A DNA stretch of 36,355 nucleotides from Eubacterium sp. (GTDB lineage Bacteria; Bacillota_A; Clostridia; Lachnospirales; Lachnospiraceae), in contig JAILEL010000160.1 of the NCBI GenBank assembly GCA_024687845.1, positions 1-36,355 on the forward strand, written 5' to 3'. The notes below the pieces were generated by a model. It did not search any database. It had not been told where the DNA came from and was given only the letters and a program-made list of their open reading frames with translations. The stretch's first letter is position 1; each line of letters opens with the position of its first letter. Below are positions 32,374 through 36,355 of the stretch, one piece after another. The translations under genes were made by a program, and so were the position numbers.

Positions 32374-33516
32374 CTATACTTTCAACAAATAATAACTCTT
32401 CTCAAAACAAACAATAAATCCTTCGTCTTCTAGTTCTCTGAGAAGATGTATTGTCTCGCTAATCTTCATATCATTTGCTCGTATCAGTTCATCTATGTAA
32501 ACCGGTTCATAACCTAACATTCCAAGTATTTTTTGTTTATTGGCAGGCAGCGATTTTATCCTTGTTTTATTTGACTTGTTAGAATCACGTGCCACACCAT
32601 CCTGCACAATATGAGTTCCCAACATATCCATAATTATATCCATGGGGCTGTCCACCAGCATCGCCCCCTGTTTTATCAGATTGTTTACACCTCTGGACAT
32701 CAGGTCAGTCGCCCTGCCAGGTATAGCATAGATCGTTTTCCCCTGCTCCAATCCGAAATCCACAGTTATCAGTGTTCCACTCTTCTGAGCTGCCTCTACG
32801 ACTAGTAACGCATCTGATAGTCCGCTTATTATCCTGTTCCTCTGTGGGAAGTTCATTGACAAATGTTCTCTCCCCGGTTCGTATTCTGAAAGTACAAGCT
32901 GCGAACTGCACATTTCGTTATATATATCAAAGTTAGTTCTTGGATAACAGATATCTACTCCTCCACCAAGCACAGCTATAGTGCTACCTCCACTGCTTAT
33001 AGCGCTTCTATGGCTTCTTGCATCTATCCCATATGCCATGCCACTGACTATGGTGATTCCTCTCGACGCTAGCTCTTTACAGAATTCTTCAGCCATCATG
33101 AGCCCATAGCTTGTCGGTCTACGGCTTCCAATGCTCCCTATAGTATTCCGGGTTCTGGTAAGTTCAAGATTACCTCTGTAATACAAAACCAGTGGGCAGT
33201 CCGGTATTTCTTTCAACCGCTCCGGAAAATCTTCATCAATGATAACACTGGCCTTGATATTATAGTTCAGCATTTTCTGATTTATATTTTCATACCATCT
33301 GTTATAGTCCTCATTTTTCAGTTCCTCCAAAGTAGTTGCTTTAATGATTCCATTTTCATTAAGAAGTCTCGTCTCATTTTCATTCTGCAAAATGTTATTT
33401 ACTGCATTCACAGCGCTCCCATAATGATGAATAAGTCTTTTTACACTTTTCAGACCAGTCGTTTTCAAATGACATAGAAACATGCATGCATATCTTTCGT
33501 CTTCGGTAATTATCAT
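32374..33516 (-). CDS. dprA: DNA processing protein DprA
   Basis: A 380-residue protein that binds incoming single-stranded DNA and loads RecA during natural transformation. The Rossmann-fold core is clear: NTIGSRRPTSYG, TIVSGMAYGIDARSHRSAI, GGGVDICYPRTN, SEYEPG and PQRNRIISGLSDALLVVEAA. An N-terminal helical region (1-100) and a C-terminal winged-helix-like part (about 320-380) are present. The ATG at 33516 overlaps the comM stop by 4 bp and has GGAGGG eight bases upstream; the farther ATG at 33534 would contain that site. DprA is widely kept in species not known to be transformable. Confidence 0.95.
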   Translation of the reverse strand: MIITEDERYACMFLCHLKTTGLKSVKRLIHHYGSAVNAVNNILQNENETRLLNENGIIKATTLEELKNEDYNRWYENINQKMLNYNIKASVIIDEDFPERLKEIPDCPLVLYYRGNLELTRTRNTIGSIGSRRPTSYGLMMAEEFCKELASRGITIVSGMAYGIDARSHRSAISSGGSTIAVLGGGVDICYPRTNFDIYNEMCSSQLVLSEYEPGREHLSMNFPQRNRIISGLSDALLVVEAAQKSGTLITVDFGLEQGKTIYAIPGRATDLMSRGVNNLIKQGAMLVDSPMDIIMDMLGTHIVQDGVARDSNKSNKTRIKSLPANKQKILGMLGYEPVYIDELIRANDMKISETIHLLRELEDEGFIVCFEKSYYLLKV

Positions 33517-35060
33517 GTCATATACCCTCCGCACTGAATCTCATTTCTATAATACATAGCCTCTTCTATATCCTGACGAGTAACATCTGTCCTGCCTTCC
33601 ACATCTGCTATGGTTCTGGAAAGTCTCAGCATTCTGAAATACCCTCTAGTACTCATTTTCGTTCTTTCATATATTTCCATTAGAAATCTGTTTTCCTCGT
33701 CACCAAGCTTAATATATTTATCGATTAATCCCTGAGGAATATCCGCATTAAAACTAAAGTCTTCATCCTTATAACGCTGCTCCTGAAGCTTCCTCGCCTT
33801 TAAAATGATAGCTCTTGCTTCCTCTGAACTCATTCCATCGCTTTCAAGAAAAAGTTCGCTATAGCTCACCGGACTCACCTCAAGTCTTATGTCTATCCTG
33901 TCCATTATTGGATGGCTTATCTTATTCTGATAATGATATATATCACTCATTGTACATCTGCATCTTTTTCTGTCAGGAAAGAAACCGCAGGGACAGTTAT
34001 TTCTCGCCGATACAAGCATGAATCTTGCCGGAAATGTAAGACTTGCCTTAAGCCTCGAAACTGTTATCTTCCTGTCCTCAAGCGGCTGTCTCAGCGCTTC
34101 AATAGTTTCCTTTCTGAACTCAGGAAACTCATCAAGAAAAAGCACTCCGTTCGAAGCCAGACTCACTTCTCCCGGGATAGGAATAACTCCTCCTCCCAAA
34201 AGTGCGGTGTTGGTTATAGTCTGATGCGGTGATCTGAAGGGACGTCTGGTCATCGGACCTTCCTCAAGATTCAAAATCCCGGCTACACTGTAGATTTTGG
34301 TCAGTTCCATACTTTCCTCGTAACTGAGTGGTGGCATAATCCCTGGAATGCATTTGGCAATCATGGATTTGCCAGAACCAGCAGCACCTGTCATCAGAAT
34401 ATTGTGGAAGCCTGCTACAGCTATTATTACCCCTCGTTTTAGAGCAGTCTGTCCCTTTATATCCTTAAGATCATGGGTTACCTTCTCATTTTGGGACGCA
34501 CTAAAAGCAGGTGGAATAAATTCACACTTTAATTCCTCCTGCATAAGTAGCTGTGTAACATCAGATAGCTTATCAACCGGAAATACATTTATGCCTTTTA
34601 CTAATCCGGCTTCAACGGCATTCTGACTCGGAACGATTACATTTCTTATTCCCTGACCAGCGGCAAAGTCAACAATAGGAAGGACTGCATTTACAGGCAG
34701 AATACTCCCATCAAGACCAAGCTCCCCTAGAAAGATCGTTCTTTCCAGCTCATTATTCATTTTTTCGCTCATGGAAAAAATCTCCAAAGACATCAGAATA
34801 CTGACGGCTATAGCAAGATCATATCCCGCGCCGTCCTTACGTATATCTGCTGGAGACAGATTGACAGTTATTCTTCTGGAAGGCAAAGAATAACCCATGT
34901 TTCTGAGAGCAGCTCTGACCCTTTCACTGGCTTCCTTTACGGATGAAGAAAGGTATCCAACCAGACTGAGACCTGGCAGTCCCAGACTCACATCAGCTTC
35001 AACGCTGACCAGAATTCCTTCAATACCAAGGGCTGCTCCACTATAGATTTTACAATACAT
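33513..35060 (-). CDS. comM: ComM/YifB-family AAA+ ATPase (Mg-chelatase-like)
   Basis: A 515-residue protein of the YifB/ComM family, a hexameric helicase that promotes branch migration during integration of transforming DNA. The N-terminal domain has GLPGLSLVGYLSSSVKEASERVRAALRNMGY and the LPSRRITVNLSPAD stretch; the AAA+ domain has Walker A MTGAAGSGKSMIAK and Walker B GVLFLDEFPEF; the C-terminal part has the four-cysteine CPCGFF...CRC segment. The ATG at 35060 has AAGGAG five bases upstream and fits the family start; the open frame extends to 35129 but would cover the promoter. It is coupled to dprA by an ATGA overlap. Confidence 0.95.
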   Translation of the reverse strand: MYCKIYSGAALGIEGILVSVEADVSLGLPGLSLVGYLSSSVKEASERVRAALRNMGYSLPSRRITVNLSPADIRKDGAGYDLAIAVSILMSLEIFSMSEKMNNELERTIFLGELGLDGSILPVNAVLPIVDFAAGQGIRNVIVPSQNAVEAGLVKGINVFPVDKLSDVTQLLMQEELKCEFIPPAFSASQNEKVTHDLKDIKGQTALKRGVIIAVAGFHNILMTGAAGSGKSMIAKCIPGIMPPLSYEESMELTKIYSVAGILNLEEGPMTRRPFRSPHQTITNTALLGGGVIPIPGEVSLASNGVLFLDEFPEFRKETIEALRQPLEDRKITVSRLKASLTFPARFMLVSARNNCPCGFFPDRKRCRCTMSDIYHYQNKISHPIMDRIDIRLEVSPVSYSELFLESDGMSSEEARAIILKARKLQEQRYKDEDFSFNADIPQGLIDKYIKLGDEENRFLMEIYERTKMSTRGYFRMLRLSRTIADVEGRTDVTRQDIEEAMYYRNEIQCGGYMT

Positions 35061-35100
35061 CAAGGCTCCTTCCCAGCCTCTTGTGCAAACAGGTAAGATG

Positions 35101-35129
35101 ATGATACATCCATAATCAGGAATTTGCAA
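35101..35129 (-). promoter_or_regulatory. Promoter of the comM-dprA-topA unit
   Basis: On the minus strand TTGCAA (35129-35124) and TATCAT (35106-35101) are 17 bp apart, giving a leader of about 35 nt before the ATG at 35060. It lies between that start and the terminator of the preceding gene. Confidence 0.65.
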
Positions 35130-35138
35130 CTATTATCT

Positions 35139-35174
35139 AAAAAACAATAGCCCGCCGATTTTTTCGGCAGGCTA
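35139..35174 (-). terminator. Terminator of the GTPase gene pair
   Basis: An 11-bp stem (35148-35158 with 35164-35174, one mismatch in the centre) with a 5-nt loop is followed on the minus strand by TTGTTTTTT. It lies about 20 bp after the stop of the GTPase gene. Confidence 0.88.
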
Positions 35175-35193
35175 CTTTTCTGGTTATATTTTT

Positions 35194-36156
35194 TTAATAG
35201 TTGAAATATACAAGGTCATCTTTAGCAGGCCCGGTCTTTACAACGCTGTCTGCTTTGATCACTGGACCTTCGCCCTGGAATTCCGGATAATATTCTTTTC
35301 CGATTGTTCCTTCTACAATGATCCAGTCTCTGTCATTCAATGTGGCAGCCCCGCTGTAATATGTCTTAAATCCTATAAATGCTATATCATCTGCGCAGCA
35401 GGTCATTGCGAAACGGCCTGGCACAAATTCTTTGTCGCTGTAATTAGAAGGTCTATGAGCCTGAGCTTTGAACTTAATCTTCTTACCGATATATTTGTCC
35501 GGATTGTCGGCTGCATCGATATAGAATAGTCCAAAATCTTCTTCAGCCAGTTCGATTTCATCCTTATCAATATCGTATGGCAGAATAACTTCTTCCTCTG
35601 ACTGGATTGGTTTTCCATCCATTCCTTCGAATATAACTGCTCCTCTTCTGTTAACGGCTCTTATACTTCTTCTATATTCTGTAGTACGTGTATTCTCAGT
35701 ACATCTGTTGAAGATTATCATATCTGCGTTTCTCAGCTGATCCATCATGATTTTCTTCATATTATTTACATACAGATCAAATGTAGTAGCGTCTACGAAT
35801 GAGATTACCTGAACTACTGTCCAGCCTTTTGGTACACGAAGCTCGAAAACTCTGTCCAGTTCCCACATTCCGTTATATTCAATCATGACATTTTCAGGCT
35901 TATATTTCTTACCAAGCTCCATCATATGCTCTGTTGTCATGGTGCTGTCATCAATATATTCCAGATAGATATTCTTTTCATTAAGTACTTTTTCATCGTA
36001 CTCTTCTTCGCCTTCTTCGCAAACAAGAAGGAGTGTCTTGGCGCCCTCAGTAAAGTTCTGATTCACCAGAGTATCAATAGCAAATGTTGTTTTTCCGCTT
36101 CCAAGGAATCCCATGAAAACATAAACCGGAATCTCTTTTGGTTCTTTATTAAACAT
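35194..36156 (-). CDS. G3E-family (CobW-like) GTPase fused to a YcgQ/DUF1980-like domain
   Basis: A 320-residue protein. Residues about 9-195 form a P-loop GTPase of the G3E (CobW/UreG/HypB) class: Walker A GFLGSGKTT (16-24), a Glu-rich EEGEEEYDE loop, VMIEYNGMWEL and a NRC in the NKxD position. Residues about 215-320 instead of a CobW C-terminal domain carry a beta-rich module (KYIGKKIKFKAQAHRP, FVPGRFAMTCCADDIAFIGF, WIIVEGTIG) that resembles the C-terminal domain of YcgQ/TIGR03943 (DUF1980) proteins. The CxCC motif of metal-binding COG0523 proteins is missing, though adjacent cysteines occur in TCCADD. It is the second of two GTPase genes, 28 bp apart, likely for metal or cofactor handling. 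Confidence 0.75.
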   Translation of the reverse strand: MFNKEPKEIPVYVFMGFLGSGKTTFAIDTLVNQNFTEGAKTLLLVCEEGEEEYDEKVLNEKNIYLEYIDDSTMTTEHMMELGKKYKPENVMIEYNGMWELDRVFELRVPKGWTVVQVISFVDATTFDLYVNNMKKIMMDQLRNADMIIFNRCTENTRTTEYRRSIRAVNRRGAVIFEGMDGKPIQSEEEVILPYDIDKDEIELAEEDFGLFYIDAADNPDKYIGKKIKFKAQAHRPSNYSDKEFVPGRFAMTCCADDIAFIGFKTYYSGAATLNDRDWIIVEGTIGKEYYPEFQGEGPVIKADSVVKTGPAKDDLVYFNY

Positions 36157-36184
36157 ATTTTTTCCCTCTGTATTTATACTTATT

Positions 36185-36355
36185 CTACAGGCCGAACAGT
36201 TCAGCTATTTTCTCTTCATTCAGCTTGCTTCCAATAACACAGAGTTTTCCTGTATAATCTGGTGAGCCTTCTCTAAGCTCATATTCACCCGGTACGAGGT
36301 CAAACTCCTGCCATTTTCCATCCTTATCAGGAACGATTCCTTTAGCACGAAGGAT
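36185..36355 (-). CDS. CobW-type GTPase, C-terminal end (cut by window edge)
   Basis: The last 56 codons and TAG stop of a gene that enters from the right edge. The peptide begins ILRAKGIVPDKDGKWQEFD and continues with VPGEYELREG and TGKLCVIGSKLNEEKIAEL, which is the closing pattern of the CobW C-terminal domain. COG0523 proteins of this kind act as GTP-dependent metal chaperones or inserters. It lies 28 bp before the second G3E protein gene, in the same direction, so the two are probably cotranscribed and may act as a pair. Confidence 0.75.
   Translation of the reverse strand: MLRAKGIVPDKDGKWQEFDLVPGEYELREGSPDYTGKLCVIGSKLNEEKIAELFGL

Overview
The window looks like chromosomal DNA from a low-GC Gram-positive anaerobe of the Clostridia, most likely Lachnospiraceae. 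The grounds are the rimP-nusA-ylxR-infB-rbfA-nrnA-truB-ribF gene order, a DUF6115 protein next to topA, dprA and comM, a paired LytTR/DUF3021 module, strong AGGAGG ribosome binding sites, and surface proteins with a C-terminal TGDE-type sorting signal. The genus cannot be fixed from this sequence. Almost every gene is on the minus strand; the exceptions are an Lrp/AsnC regulator gene and a decayed Ig-like fragment.

Layout by position. 1-2770: the start of a TetR-type regulator whose promoter carries two perfect operators, and upstream of it in transcription order an ABC ATPase / ABC-2 permease / LytTR / DUF3021 operon. 2906-3298: remnant of a bacterial Ig-like surface protein on the plus strand. 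3355-7052: rluF-like pseudouridine synthase, a divergent NAD+-dependent DNA ligase, and metA with the Glu111 of acetyl-CoA-dependent enzymes. 7246-7701: an Lrp-like regulator, ending in a bidirectional terminator shared with the next locus. 7857-12791: a pgaC-pgaD exopolysaccharide synthase pair followed by a 1026-residue wall-anchored adhesin. 13037-13816: a membrane-anchored protein of unknown function and tRNA-Arg(CCG).

13846-22725: the translation/transcription operon rimP, nusA, a fused ylxR-L7Ae gene, infB, rbfA, nrnA, truB, ribF, with two RNA hairpins at its head. 22854-25429: Xaa-Pro peptidase, then an ECF sigma factor and its membrane anti-sigma-like partner. 25708-27727: rpsB and tsf, with a structured rpsB leader, a switch-like hairpin set between the genes, and an enlarged EF-Ts. 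28018-35060: comM, dprA, topA, a DUF6115 protein and an orphan MltG-type LysM-like protein, apparently one transcription unit ending in a strong terminator. 35194-36355: two G3E (CobW-type) GTPases, one fused to an apparent DUF1980/YcgQ-like domain, the other cut by the window edge.

Most of the window is housekeeping. The parts most worth a second look are the pgaCD-adhesin locus, the candidate RNA leaders in front of rpsB, tsf, rimP and nusA, the YlxR-L7Ae fusion, the EF-Ts insertion, a Thr/Glu/Lys repeat shared by two unrelated cell-surface proteins, a short GTTACTATTCAC motif repeated in intergenic DNA, and the compact TetR operator/promoter. I found no CRISPR array, prophage, insertion sequence or defence system.
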